The translations under genes and the position numbers were made by a program. A stretch of 64,000 nucleotides of DNA, taken from NCBI GenBank assembly GCA_002280485.1, contig NCED01000011.1, forward strand, positions 10,099 through 74,098, written 5' to 3'. This stretch comes from Caulobacterales bacterium 32-69-10. Lineage in GTDB: Bacteria; Pseudomonadota; Alphaproteobacteria; Caulobacterales; Caulobacteraceae. The notes below the pieces were generated by a model that was not told the DNA's origin, searched no databases, and saw only the letters and a program-made list of their open reading frames with translations. Shown piece after piece: positions 45,545 to 55,977 of this stretch. Each line of letters starts with the position of its first letter. Position 1 is the first letter of the stretch.

Positions 45545-46369
45545 ATGAACGCCATCCCCGAGTTCGACTTCGACGCCGCCCGCGAGGCGGCTGAGGACGG
45601 GGACGCCCTGGTCATCGACCTGGACGGCTTCGAGGGGCCGCTGCACGTGCTGCTGGCCCTGGCCCGCACCCAGAAGGTCGATCTGCTCAAGCTCTCCATC
45701 ACCAAGCTGGCCGACCAGTACCTCGCCTTCATCCACGCCGCCCGCAAGCGCCGCTTCTCGCTGGCCGCCGACTATCTGGTCATGGCGGCCTGGCTGACCT
45801 TCCTGAAGTCGCGCCTGCTGCTGCCCAAGCCCGAACGCCTGCGGCCCGACGAGCTTCCAGCCCATGACCTGGCCGCCTCGCTCGCCTTCCGCCTCGCCAA
45901 GCTCGACGCCATGCGCCACGCGGTCGAGGCGCTCCGGGCCCTGCCGCAGACCGGCCGCGACGTCTTCGTGCGCGGCGACCCGGACGCGGTGGTGATCACC
46001 AGCTCGACCCGCCTCGACGCCGACCTCTACGGCCTGATCCAGGCCTATGTGATGCAGCGCCGCCGTGAGGGCGCGCGTCACTATCGCCCGCAGCGGCGGG
46101 TCGACGCCTATCCGCTGGAGGCCGCGCGGGTCCGGCTGCGCAGCCTGGCGCCCGAACTGAAGGCCTGGACGCCGCTGCCCGAACTTGCCCCCCAGCCGCA
46201 TGGGGAGGGACCGAGCCGGGCCTCCTACCTCGCCTCGACCCTTTCGGCGGGGCTGGAGATGGTCAAGGACGGGGAGATGGAGGCGCGCCAGGCCTACGCC
46301 TTCGCCGACCTGTACCTGCGGGCCCGCAAGCGCGCGGTGGAGCCCCAGCCGGCGGCGGCGCCAAAATGA
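45545..46369 (+). CDS. scpA: Segregation and condensation protein ScpA
   Basis: The kleisin subunit of the SMC-ScpAB condensin, 274 residues. The N-terminal SMC-neck-binding region is FEGPLHVLLALARTQKVDLLKLSITKLADQYLAFI, followed by the YLVMAAWLTFLKSRLLLP helix. The C-terminal winged helix contacts the SMC head. The ATG at 45545 fits the family N-terminus. It is followed by scpB with an ATGA overlap, the standard coupled arrangement. Confidence 0.95.
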   Translation: MNAIPEFDFDAAREAAEDGDALVIDLDGFEGPLHVLLALARTQKVDLLKLSITKLADQYLAFIHAARKRRFSLAADYLVMAAWLTFLKSRLLLPKPERLRPDELPAHDLAASLAFRLAKLDAMRHAVEALRALPQTGRDVFVRGDPDAVVITSSTRLDADLYGLIQAYVMQRRREGARHYRPQRRVDAYPLEAARVRLRSLAPELKAWTPLPELAPQPHGEGPSRASYLASTLSAGLEMVKDGEMEARQAYAFADLYLRARKRAVEPQPAAAPK

Positions 46370-47001
46370 GCGACGTCGAGCGCATGGTCGAGGCCCTGCT
46401 GTTCGCCGCCGCCGAACCGCTCAGCGCCGCCGACCTCGCCGCGCGCCTGCCGGAGGGCGCCGACGTGGGCCGGGCCCTGGCCGCCTTGCGGGGCCGCTAT
46501 GACGGCCGCGGCGTGGAGCTGGAGTGCGTCGCCGACCGCTGGCGCTTCCGCACCGCCCCGGACCTCGCCTTCCTGATGAACGAGGAGCGCCAGGAGACCC
46601 GGCGCCTCTCCAAGGCGGCGATGGAGACCCTGGCCATCATCGCCTACCACCAGCCGGTGACCCGGGCCGAGGTCGAGTCGGTCCGCGGCGTGGGGCTGAG
46701 CCGCGGCACCCTCGACCTGCTGCTGGAGCTGGGCTGGGTGAGGATGCGGGGCCGCCGCCGCTCGCCCGGCCGCCCCGTCACCTATGGCACCACCGACGCC
46801 TTCCTCGAGCATTTCGGCCTGGCCTCCCTCATCGACCTGCCCGGCGCCGCCGAGATGAAGGCCGCCGGCCTGCTCGACATGGACCTGCCGCCGGATTTCG
46901 ATGTGCCGAACCCGGCGATGGCGCCGTCGGACGAAGATCCCCTCGACGGCGACGAGGCGCCGGAGTTCCAGCAGGACTTCCTGGGAGAGGAGGGCCGCTA
47001 A
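46366..47001 (+). CDS. scpB: Segregation and condensation protein ScpB
   Basis: This 211-residue partner of ScpA has two winged-helix domains. Diagnostic is RRLSKAAMETLAIIAYHQPVTRAEVESVRGVG with SRGTLDLLLELGWV, then GRRRSPGRPVTYGTTDAFLEHFGL. The acidic C-terminal tail is normal for alphaproteobacteria. The start overlaps the scpA stop. The stop overlaps that of the convergent CHAT protein in CTAA. In relatives tatABC usually follows; here colinearity ends at this point. Confidence 0.95.
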   Translation: MSDVERMVEALLFAAAEPLSAADLAARLPEGADVGRALAALRGRYDGRGVELECVADRWRFRTAPDLAFLMNEERQETRRLSKAAMETLAIIAYHQPVTRAEVESVRGVGLSRGTLDLLLELGWVRMRGRRRSPGRPVTYGTTDAFLEHFGLASLIDLPGAAEMKAAGLLDMDLPPDFDVPNPAMAPSDEDPLDGDEAPEFQQDFLGEEGR

Positions 47002-50000
47002 GGCGGTGCCGCGAGATGGAAGATGGCGGCGTCCCCGCCGATCGATCCGCCCACCCGGATGTCGGATGGGTCGCCGGCCTCGGCGGCCGAGACGAACAGG
47101 TCCGAGCCGGAGTCGAGCATCCTGGGCGCCGAGGCGGTCCCGTCGGGGCCGAGGGTGAGCAGCATGGCCCCGCGCAGGACGCGCAGGTCGTTGGGGTCAT
47201 AGCCCCGCGACCGGGGCCGCCGACCGTAGTCCACTACCGTTTCCTTGCTGGCCGCGAGGAAGGTGCGTCCGTCCGGCAGGGCCTGCAGCGCCCTGGCCTC
47301 CGAGGCCCCGGCGCTGGCGTCGGTGAACAGCGCCCTTGTCTGCAACGCTCCGTCGGCCGCCAGGACGGCGGCGCGCGCCTCGGACCGGCAGTCGGCCCGG
47401 AACGAACCGGCGAGCAGGGCCCGGCCGTCGCCGGCCAGGGCGGAGGTGACGATCAGGCCGCGGACGACCCGCCCGGCCAGCCGGCGCCCCGTGAGGCTGT
47501 CGCGCAGCTCGATCCAGGTGACGGGCTCGGCCCTGCAGGCGGGGCGATCATACTCGTCCCCCGTGGATGGGCGCGGGAAGATGGCGTAGCGCTGGGTATA
47601 GGTCAGCAGCAGCCGATCGCCGAGCGCGGTCAAGGTGGCCTCGTCGACGACCGCCCCCTTGTCCAGCGCGACCTCGGCCAGGGGCTTCGGCGACAGGGAC
47701 GCGTCGAGGGCGAAGAGTTCGAGCCGGGAATCCGCTCCGCCACGCGTCAGGTCGCGGCCGGCGGTGGCGAAGACGGCGCGGTCGGCGCCGGCCGGGACGG
47801 CGGCGAGAACGAAGGTGTCTAGCCCTGGCGGGGTTTCGCCCCGCCAGGTCTTGCCCGGAGTCCCCGTCACGATCTCGAACGTCTCGAGGACAGGGGCCGC
47901 GCGGCCCTGCGCGTCCGTGGCGTAGCCTCCGACCACGGCGCTTGACCCGAGGGGGAACAGCACCCGCATCGCCCCGGTCTCCTGGCTCTCGCGCCGCCAC
48001 GCGGGCGCGCCGTCCGCGACGGCCGCGACCCCTGAGGCGCTGCGGCCGCCGGCGTCGGCGTCGGCGATGAACCGCGCCAGGGTCCGGCCGCCCGAGCGAG
48101 CCAGGGCCAGGACCTCGCCGCCGCTCGCCGTGTGGGTGAGGGCCTCGACCGAGGCGACCCTGGCCCCAGCCGGCGCGGGCGCGCGGGCGGTTCCGCCGTC
48201 GCCCAACACCACGAAGGGCGCCCAGAAGCGGGGGTGCAGATAGGCGCGGCCCGGCGGGGCGGCGAGGAAGGCGCGCTGGGCCGTCGCCAGGGCGGCGGCG
48301 GGCGACTGCCCGGGCCTGGCGCGCAGGCCTGCGAAGACGGCGGAGACGACATGGCGGCTGGTCGAGGATTCCACCGGCCACAGGGTCGCCAGCGTCGAAG
48401 GGACTCCGGCGACTGCGAAGGCCGAGGCGAGCGCCGGCAATTCGGCGGACATCTGGGTAAGGTCGAAATTGGCGGTGTTGCAGGCGGACAGGGCGACGAA
48501 CCAGGCCGACAGGTTGAGGTCGGCGATCTCGTTGGCGGTCAGCAGGCCGTCGTTGGCGGAATCGGCGGCCGAAACGGGGGTCAGGGCCAGGGCCGGCTCG
48601 GCCAGGCCCTGCAGATCGTCACGGATCAGCCCGTGGGTGGCGAAGGACAGATAGCGGTAGGAGCCCAGGAGCTGACTGCGGAAGCCCTGCTCGGTCGCCG
48701 CTTCGCCGACCAGGATCTTGGTGTCGCGGAATCCGTTCGCCGACTGAAGCAGCTCGTCGCGGGTGTCGGGCAGGGGCGGCAGGGTTGCGAGCTGGAGACT
48801 GGGCCGGACGCCGGCGAGCAGCAGCCTGGTCCGGTCGGCGCCTCCCGCGGCGGCGCCGGTGAGGACCGGATCGCCGAGGCCCAGGAAGTCGAAGTCGGCG
48901 GCGGGGACGGCCCGCGACCGGGCGGCGACGAGGGCGCTGGCCGATCCGGCGTAGGTCACCGCATGCCGGCGCACCAGCCAGCCGGCGGCGGCCAGATCGT
49001 AGCCCTGGCCCGCCTTGGGCGGCGCCTGCGCGAGCAGGGCCGTGATCGGCACAGCGGTGAGGGACACGCTGGGCAGCCACAGGATGTGGTCGCCGGGTTT
49101 CAGGCAGCCCTCGAAGGGCCGGATCAGAGCGTCGTAGAGGCGGACCGCAGCTTCGGCCGGGAACTGGGAATCGAGCGCGTCGGACGGGGCGTGGCCGGCG
49201 GTCAGCGAGGCCTGCACCACCCGGCTGTCGAGCTGCAGCCTGTTCAGGTCGACCGCCTGGGCGGCGCGGCGGGTCGTGTCGCGCCGGACGCACATATAGG
49301 CGAGCCCGCCCATGACGGGGGCGGTGGTCAGGACCGCCTCGTCCGGGGCGAGGGTCGCCTGCAGCCGCTCCAGCCCGACCAGGTTGGAGCCGGAGGCGAC
49401 GACGCCGGCCTCGGCCAGCCCGGCGCGCGCCGCTTCGACGCCGGCGTCGAAGTCGCGGAAGGCCATGCGCTCGCCGGGATCATAGGCCAGCGGCTTGGGG
49501 GTCGGCGGGGCGGCGAGGCCCGCGGCGGTCCTTTGCAGGGCCTCGCGCTCCAGCCGGTCGCGACGGGCGTGCAGCCGCAGCGCCTGGTGGACGACGCGCC
49601 GCTGGATCGGGTCCTTGGCCTGGCCGAGCACGGCGAGGGCGTCGGCGTCGAAGGACGGTCCCCGGCGGCCGGCGAGCTGGAACAGGGCGAAGTCGGTGTC
49701 GGGGTCGTTCGCCCCTCCGGCCGCCTGGGTCAGAGCCAGGGCGATCAGCAGCTGCTCGACCGTGCTCGGCCGTCGCCAGGCTCCGAAGCCGGCGGGCGGG
49801 ATCCGGCGGGCGCCGTCCACGATCCTGCGTCCCGCCTCCACCAGCAGCGCCTGTCTGCGCGGTCCGGGGGCGAGGGCCAGGGCCGTTCCGACGGCCCGGT
49901 AGGCGGCCATCGCCCGATCGGTGGACGGGACGGTGCGGAAGTCGATCGGCCGCGACAGGGCGGTCGCGGCGGCGCGATCGGGCTTCTGCTCCAGGGCGCC

Positions 50001-51035
50001 GACCAGGGCCCGGGCCGCCAGATAGGTCACCTCGTCGAACGACTGGGGCGCCTGGCCGCCCCGGCGTGCAGACGGGTGGCGCTCCAGGGCGGCGCGGGCG
50101 GCGGGTAGGTCGCCGGCGGCCGCGGCCACCACCGTCTTGAGCGTCAGGATCTCGCCGAGCAGGACGTCGCGGGCCGCCTGGTCCAGGTCCAGACCTGCGG
50201 CGACGGCGGCGCCGGCGTCGAGGGCGGCGGCGGCCCCCTTGAGATCCCCGATCTCCTCCAGCAGCTGGCCCCGCGCCAGATGGAAGGCTGCGGCGTCCGG
50301 GCTGGCGGGGGCTAGGGCCCGCTCCACCGCCGGCCCGGTCGCCTTGTAGAGGCCGTAGGCGCGCTCGGTCTCGCCGATCGCCATCAGGATCGAGAGGGCC
50401 TGGGAGAGGGTCCAAGCCACGGTGAAGCGCCCGTTCTGCGGGTTCTCGAGCGTCGCGACGACCGACAGGGCCTTGTCCACGGCGCGGCTGGCTTCGGCGT
50501 CGCGGTCCTGGGCCATCAGCACCTGCGCCGCCAGCATCTGGCGACGGATGTAGAGGTCGGGGTTGGAGGGGTCCTCGGCCTTCCAGGGCGCCCCGTCGAG
50601 GATCGTCGCCGTCACGGCCTTCGAGCGCAGCGAGAGGCGGCCGTAGTCGAAATAGTAGGCCGCCCGGCGGGCGAGGTCGGCCCTTACCGCCGGCGGGGCC
50701 GCGGCGGCGAGGGGCTCGGCCGCGGCCGCGTACTGGGGCCCGTACTCGGCCACGCATGCGTCGTCCTGCAGGTGGATGCAGATGTCGAGCAGGGTCTCCA
50801 GCACCGGCAGCCTGGCCGCCGGCGCGGCCGCGGCGGGGTCTGCGAGCATCCGGACGAGGGCCCCCCGCGCCGCGCCCGGCTTGCCCTGAAAATAGAGTTC
50901 GGCCGCGCGCGCCGCGCCGGTGGGGCTGACCTGCGCAGCCCCGGCGGCGGAACTCGCGCTCAAGGCGATCAGGCTTGCGAACGCAACAAGAACGGCTAGG
51001 GTGGGGCGGCGAGGGGACACCAGGGGGCGATCCAT
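46998..51035 (-). CDS. Secreted TPR-like/CHAT-domain (caspase-like) protein with C-terminal beta-rich region
   Basis: A 1,345-residue protein. A signal peptide (about 1-34, VLVAFASLIALSASSAAGA) is followed by helical, TPR-like repeats to about residue 560, and a CHAT domain (about 565-950). The CHAT domain has the caspase-clan dyad: His near 801 in YLSFATHGL and Cys near 852 in FVALSACNTANF. It ends AYLHPRFWAPFVVLGDGG as CHAT domains do. The last 390 residues are beta-rich and perhaps propeller-like, with no family recognised. Active-site residues are intact, so proteolysis is plausible; secretion of a CHAT protein is notable. The ATG at 51035 overlaps the start of the divergent protease gene; GTG 51020 is an alternative start giving nearly the same signal peptide. 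Confidence 0.82.
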   Translation of the reverse strand: MDRPLVSPRRPTLAVLVAFASLIALSASSAAGAAQVSPTGAARAAELYFQGKPGAARGALVRMLADPAAAAPAARLPVLETLLDICIHLQDDACVAEYGPQYAAAAEPLAAAAPPAVRADLARRAAYYFDYGRLSLRSKAVTATILDGAPWKAEDPSNPDLYIRRQMLAAQVLMAQDRDAEASRAVDKALSVVATLENPQNGRFTVAWTLSQALSILMAIGETERAYGLYKATGPAVERALAPASPDAAAFHLARGQLLEEIGDLKGAAAALDAGAAVAAGLDLDQAARDVLLGEILTLKTVVAAAAGDLPAARAALERHPSARRGGQAPQSFDEVTYLAARALVGALEQKPDRAAATALSRPIDFRTVPSTDRAMAAYRAVGTALALAPGPRRQALLVEAGRRIVDGARRIPPAGFGAWRRPSTVEQLLIALALTQAAGGANDPDTDFALFQLAGRRGPSFDADALAVLGQAKDPIQRRVVHQALRLHARRDRLEREALQRTAAGLAAPPTPKPLAYDPGERMAFRDFDAGVEAARAGLAEAGVVASGSNLVGLERLQATLAPDEAVLTTAPVMGGLAYMCVRRDTTRRAAQAVDLNRLQLDSRVVQASLTAGHAPSDALDSQFPAEAAVRLYDALIRPFEGCLKPGDHILWLPSVSLTAVPITALLAQAPPKAGQGYDLAAAGWLVRRHAVTYAGSASALVAARSRAVPAADFDFLGLGDPVLTGAAAGGADRTRLLLAGVRPSLQLATLPPLPDTRDELLQSANGFRDTKILVGEAATEQGFRSQLLGSYRYLSFATHGLIRDDLQGLAEPALALTPVSAADSANDGLLTANEIADLNLSAWFVALSACNTANFDLTQMSAELPALASAFAVAGVPSTLATLWPVESSTSRHVVSAVFAGLRARPGQSPAAALATAQRAFLAAPPGRAYLHPRFWAPFVVLGDGGTARAPAPAGARVASVEALTHTASGGEVLALARSGGRTLARFIADADAGGRSASGVAAVADGAPAWRRESQETGAMRVLFPLGSSAVVGGYATDAQGRAAPVLETFEIVTGTPGKTWRGETPPGLDTFVLAAVPAGADRAVFATAGRDLTRGGADSRLELFALDASLSPKPLAEVALDKGAVVDEATLTALGDRLLLTYTQRYAIFPRPSTGDEYDRPACRAEPVTWIELRDSLTGRRLAGRVVRGLIVTSALAGDGRALLAGSFRADCRSEARAAVLAADGALQTRALFTDASAGASEARALQALPDGRTFLAASKETVVDYGRRPRSRGYDPNDLRVLRGAMLLTLGPDGTASAPRMLDSGSDLFVSAAEAGDPSDIRVGGSIGGDAAIFHLAAPP

Positions 51036-52233
51036 GCGGTTAGTGATTCTCGGCGCGGCTGTGCTGACCCTTGTGGGTGCATCATACGGCTCGCTGGCGG
51101 CGCAGGAAGCCGCTTTCGGGGCCATGCCGAAGGTCGCCGGCCGTCCTGCCGCCAAGCCGTCGATCAAGCTGCCACAAGCGGAGGTGGAGGGTGTTTCGGC
51201 GCAAGCGGCCCGGTTCTCCGCCACGCTTGGCGCGCTCCAGCCGGACGCCCGGGCGGCCACCCGCGGGGCCAAGGAAATCCAGGTCTACCAACAGGCGGCT
51301 CCCTCGGTCGTCCTGGTGGTGACCACCGACGCGTTCGGGTCCGGCGCTCTCGTCGCCGCGGACGGCAAGATCGTCACCAACCTGCACGTGGTCGAGGACA
51401 ACGACGAGGTGGGGGTCATCTTCAAGCCGGCGACCGACGGCGCCGAGCCGACAGCCGCCGACATGCGCATCGCCAAGGTCATTCGCCGGGACGAGGTCGC
51501 CGACCTCGCCCTGCTGCAGGTGAGCGATATCCCCTCCGGGGTGAAGCCCTTGGCCCTGGGCGCGTCGAGCGCCGTTCCGGTGGGGTCGGACGTCCACGCC
51601 ATCGGCCATCCGACGGGCGAGTCCTGGACCTACACCCGCGGCATCGTCAGCCAGGTGCGCAAGGACTACGCCTGGCAGGCGGAGGATCGGCTCAAACACA
51701 CCGCCACGGTGATCCAGACCCAGACGCCGATCAATCCCGGCAACTCCGGCGGGCCGCTGATCGACGACACTCTGCAGATTGTCGGCATCAACAGCTTCAA
51801 GGGCGACGGGGAGGGGCTTAACTTCGCCGTCTCGGCCGAGGACGTGAAGGCCTTCCTGGCCAGGACGGATGACCGACTGATCAGCGGCGGCCGCAAGGTC
51901 CGCGCCGCGGCGGCCAAGGCCTGCGAGGAGAAGGTCCTGGAAGAGGTGGCGATCTCCACGCCCAAGGGCATGATGTACGCGATCGACGGCGACTGCGATG
52001 ACAAGCCCGACTTCGTGTTCATGGAGCCCGAGGACGAGACCTTGCCTACGCGGGTGATCCTCGACGATGACATGGACGGGGTGATCGACACCGTGATCTT
52101 CGACGAAGGCCGGGACGGCGCGCCGGATTTCGCCCTGTTCGACACCGACAAGAACGGCAAGCCCGACATGCGCGGCGACTATCGCAAGGGCGAGGACGAA
52201 CCCTACCGGTGGGAGAAGATCCAGGAGCCCTGA
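51034..52233 (+). CDS. Exported trypsin-like (S1C) serine protease with Asp-rich C-terminal repeats
   Basis: A 399-residue protein with a signal peptide (MRLVILGAAVLTLVGASYGSLAA). The chymotrypsin-fold domain holds the full triad: His118 (KIVTNLHVVED), Asp157 (VADLALLQV) and Ser238 (NPGNSGGPL), as in HtrA/Deg-type S1C proteases. No PDZ domain follows. Instead, from about residue 315, there are acidic stretches such as DGDCDDKPDFVF, DDDMDGVIDTVIFD and DTDKNGKPDM, similar to Ca-binding thrombospondin type 3 or EF-like repeats. The protein probably acts in the periplasm or outside the cell. The start ATG overlaps that of the divergent CHAT gene by 2 nt; an AGGGGG lies upstream. Confidence 0.85.
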   Translation: MRLVILGAAVLTLVGASYGSLAAQEAAFGAMPKVAGRPAAKPSIKLPQAEVEGVSAQAARFSATLGALQPDARAATRGAKEIQVYQQAAPSVVLVVTTDAFGSGALVAADGKIVTNLHVVEDNDEVGVIFKPATDGAEPTAADMRIAKVIRRDEVADLALLQVSDIPSGVKPLALGASSAVPVGSDVHAIGHPTGESWTYTRGIVSQVRKDYAWQAEDRLKHTATVIQTQTPINPGNSGGPLIDDTLQIVGINSFKGDGEGLNFAVSAEDVKAFLARTDDRLISGGRKVRAAAAKACEEKVLEEVAISTPKGMMYAIDGDCDDKPDFVFMEPEDETLPTRVILDDDMDGVIDTVIFDEGRDGAPDFALFDTDKNGKPDMRGDYRKGEDEPYRWEKIQEP

Positions 52234-52281
52234 ACCGCGGAGGCCGTTGCGCGACGGGCCTCTTCCTGTCAGAGCCGGATC

Positions 52282-53502
<1,221 letters not shown>

Positions 53503-53506
<4 letters not shown>

Positions 53507-53961
53507 GCACGACCGACACCGCAACCACCAATGCTACCGGGCGCCTGAAGCTCCTGGCCGAGGACGCCGACGACCTGTCCGTGATCTCCGCCGCCCTGCA
53601 GGACGCGGTGGCCAAGGTCGGCGACATCGACTTCGATCCGCAGGGCAAGCGCCTGACCGTCGCCTTCAACCGCTTCCGCTGGGAAGCCGGGGAGGGCCAG
53701 CGCGTGCGGGCCGGCCTGCAGTTCGGCGGCGTGCTGAAGTGCCAGGCGCGGCGCATCCGCCGGGACGCCGCCGACGCGGTGGTCGAGCTCCTGGCGATCA
53801 GCTTCGAGCCGGGCGAGGGCGAGGAGAATCCCGGCGGGACGGTGGTGATGCATTTCGCCGGCGACGCCGACCTGCGCTGCGAGGTCGAGTGCATAGACGC
53901 GGCCCTCGCCGACGTGTCCGAGCCCTGGCCGACCAAGCGCACGCCGGGACATGCCACTTAG
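53503..53961 (+). CDS. DUF2948 family protein
   Basis: This 152-residue cytosolic protein of unknown function is conserved in alphaproteobacteria. Family features are [45 protein letters not shown] and the [10 protein letters not shown] strand, then [37 protein letters not shown] at the end. It always tends to lie with murA and hisD, as here. The ATG at 53503 overlaps the murA stop (ATGA). Nothing in the sequence reveals a catalytic site. Confidence 0.88.
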
Positions 53962-53963
53962 GT

Positions 53964-54117
53964 CCTTCTCGCCCTCGGGGGAGAAGGTGTCAGCCGCAGG
54001 CTGACGGATGAGGGGCCGCGCGAACGGTCGATCGTCCTGTACGGCCCCCTTCGTCGCTTCGCGCCGACACCCCTCATCCGCCGGCTTCGCCGCCACCTTC
54101 TCCCCCAAGGGGAGAAG
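53964..54117. repeat. Palindromic intergenic repeat, family A, copy 4
   Basis: Terminal hairpins CCTTCTCGCC...GGGGGAGAAGG and CCTTCTCCCCC...GGGGAGAAGG flank GGATGAGGGG and CCCCTCATCC. Unlike the other copies it lies between two genes in the same direction (DUF2948 and hisD), so it may separate transcripts. Confidence 0.85.
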
Positions 54118-54156
54118 GGAACTGGACTTTCCGCCTCAAACCGCCATTTCAGCCCC

Positions 54157-55437
54157 ATGCGCCGCTTCACCTTCGACAACCCCGGTTTCGAGACCGCCTT
54201 CGCCGCCTTCCTGGACGAGCGGCGCGGGTCGCCGCCGGACGTGGACGCGGCGGTGGCCGAGATCATCGCGCGGGTGAAGGCCGACGGCCTGCCGGCCGTG
54301 CTCGACTACGCCCGCCGCTTCGACAAGGCCGACCTGACCGAGGCCACCATCAAGGTGACGGCCGACGAGATCGCCGCCGGCGCGGAAGCGTGCGAGCCCA
54401 AGGTCCGCGAGGCCATCGCCTTCGCCGCCGCCCGCATCCGCCGCTATCACGAACGCCAGCGCCCCGCTGACGCCCGCTTCATCGACGAGGACGGGGTGGA
54501 GCTGGGCTGGCGCTGGACGGCCCTGGAGTCGGTGGGGGTCTATGTGCCCGGCGGCCGGGCCGCCTATCCGTCCACCGTGCTGATGAACGCCGTGCCGGCC
54601 CAGGTCGCGGGGGTCGAGCGCATCGCCATGGTCACGCCCCCCGGGCGGATGGCCCCGGCGGTGCTGGCGGCCGCCCAGGAGGCCGGGGTCACCGAGATCT
54701 GGCGCATCGGCGGGGCCCACGCCTGCGCCGCCCTGGCCTATGGCGCCGGCCCCATTCGCCCCGTCGACAAGATCGTCGGCCCCGGCAACGCCTATGTCAC
54801 CGCCGCCAAGCGCCGGCTTTACGGGGTGGTGGGCATCGACGCCCTGGCCGGCCCGTCCGAGATCGTGGTGGTGGCCGACGCCGCCAACGACCCCGAGTGG
54901 ATCGCCGCCGACCTGTTGTCCCAGGCCGAGCACGACCCCGACGCCCAGTCGATTCTGATCACCCCGGACGCGGACTTCGCCCAGGCCGTGGCCGAGGCGG
55001 TGGAGCGCCAGCTCGCCGTCCTGGCCACGGGCGAGGACGCCGCCGCCTCGTGGGCGGCGCACGGGGCGGTGATCATCGCGCCCCTGTCGGCCTCCGCAGC
55101 CCTGGTCGACCGAATCGCCCCCGAGCACGTCGAGTTCGCGGTCGAGGACCCGGAGGCCCTGGCCGCCCCGGTGCGCCACGCCGGCGCGATCTTCCTGGGC
55201 CGCCTGACGCCAGAGGCCATCGGCGACTATGTGGCCGGGTCCAACCACGTCCTGCCGACCAGCCGGGCGGCGCGGTTCTCGTCGGGCCTGTCGATCTACG
55301 ACTTCCTCAAGCGCAGCTCGATCGTGCGCTGCGACGCGGCCTCGTTCGCCAAACTGGCCCCGCACACCGTGGCCCTGGCCGAGGCGGAGGGTTTGCCGGC
55401 CCATGCGCGGTCGGCGGCGATCAGGATGAAGCCCTAA
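54157..55437 (+). CDS. hisD: Histidinol dehydrogenase
   Basis: A 426-residue enzyme that catalyses the last two steps of histidine synthesis with Zn and NAD. Conserved regions include VGVYVPGGRAAYPSTVLMNAVPAQVAGV, IWRIGGAHACAALAYG, KIVGPGNAYVTAAKR, GIDALAGPSEIVVVAD, DLLSQAEHDPDAQS (metal ligand), the catalytic RIAPEHVEF (Glu-His) and SSGLSIYDFLKRSS. Complete and full length. It stands in the conserved murA-DUF2948-hisD-UPF0262 order; the other his genes are elsewhere. Confidence 0.96.
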   Translation: MRRFTFDNPGFETAFAAFLDERRGSPPDVDAAVAEIIARVKADGLPAVLDYARRFDKADLTEATIKVTADEIAAGAEACEPKVREAIAFAAARIRRYHERQRPADARFIDEDGVELGWRWTALESVGVYVPGGRAAYPSTVLMNAVPAQVAGVERIAMVTPPGRMAPAVLAAAQEAGVTEIWRIGGAHACAALAYGAGPIRPVDKIVGPGNAYVTAAKRRLYGVVGIDALAGPSEIVVVADAANDPEWIAADLLSQAEHDPDAQSILITPDADFAQAVAEAVERQLAVLATGEDAAASWAAHGAVIIAPLSASAALVDRIAPEHVEFAVEDPEALAAPVRHAGAIFLGRLTPEAIGDYVAGSNHVLPTSRAARFSSGLSIYDFLKRSSIVRCDAASFAKLAPHTVALAEAEGLPAHARSAAIRMKP

Positions 55438-55500
55438 CTGCCGCGGGCGAAGGACGCAGTGACTTGCTGCGGCGCACCACTCACGCCACTCTCCGCCCCG

Positions 55501-55977
55501 ATGGACGAGGACCGCGACAAGCTGCGGCTGCGCAGCGTCGAGATCGACGAGGCTTCGCTCGCGCCCACGTCTCGGGACGTGGAGCATGAGCGCCAGATCG
55601 CCGTGTTCGACCTGATCGAGGCCAACTACTTCCATCCCGACGACGCCCCGGCCGGGCCCTACGACCTGAGGATCTCGCTGATCGACAACCGGCTGGCCCT
55701 GGACATCTCGGGCCCGGGCTACGCCAAGCGGCACCTGCTCTCCCTGTCGCCGTTCCGGTCGGCGATCCGCGACTACTTCCTGATCTGCGAGAGCTATTAC
55801 GACGCCATCCGCCATTCGACGCCGAGCCAGATCGAGACCCTGGACATGGGTCGGCGCGGCCTGCACGACGAGGGCTCGGCCAAGCTGCGCGAGCGGCTGG
55901 AGGGCAAGGTGCGGCTGGACCACGATACGGCCCGGCGGCTGTTCACCCTGATCTGCGCCCTGTATCGGCGGCCCTGA
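55501..55977 (+). CDS. UPF0262 family protein
   Basis: This 158-residue protein matches the alphaproteobacterial UPF0262 family of unknown function: LRSVEIDEASLAPTSRDVEHERQIAVFDLIEANYF, then PYDLRISLIDNRLALDI, LSLSPFRSAIRDYFLICESYYDAI and DMGRRGLHDEGSAKLRERL. The ATG at 55501 begins the conserved part; an upstream in-frame extension is not conserved. The stop overlaps the next start (TGATG), so it is translationally coupled to the phosphatase. Confidence 0.92.
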   Translation: MDEDRDKLRLRSVEIDEASLAPTSRDVEHERQIAVFDLIEANYFHPDDAPAGPYDLRISLIDNRLALDISGPGYAKRHLLSLSPFRSAIRDYFLICESYYDAIRHSTPSQIETLDMGRRGLHDEGSAKLRERLEGKVRLDHDTARRLFTLICALYRRP

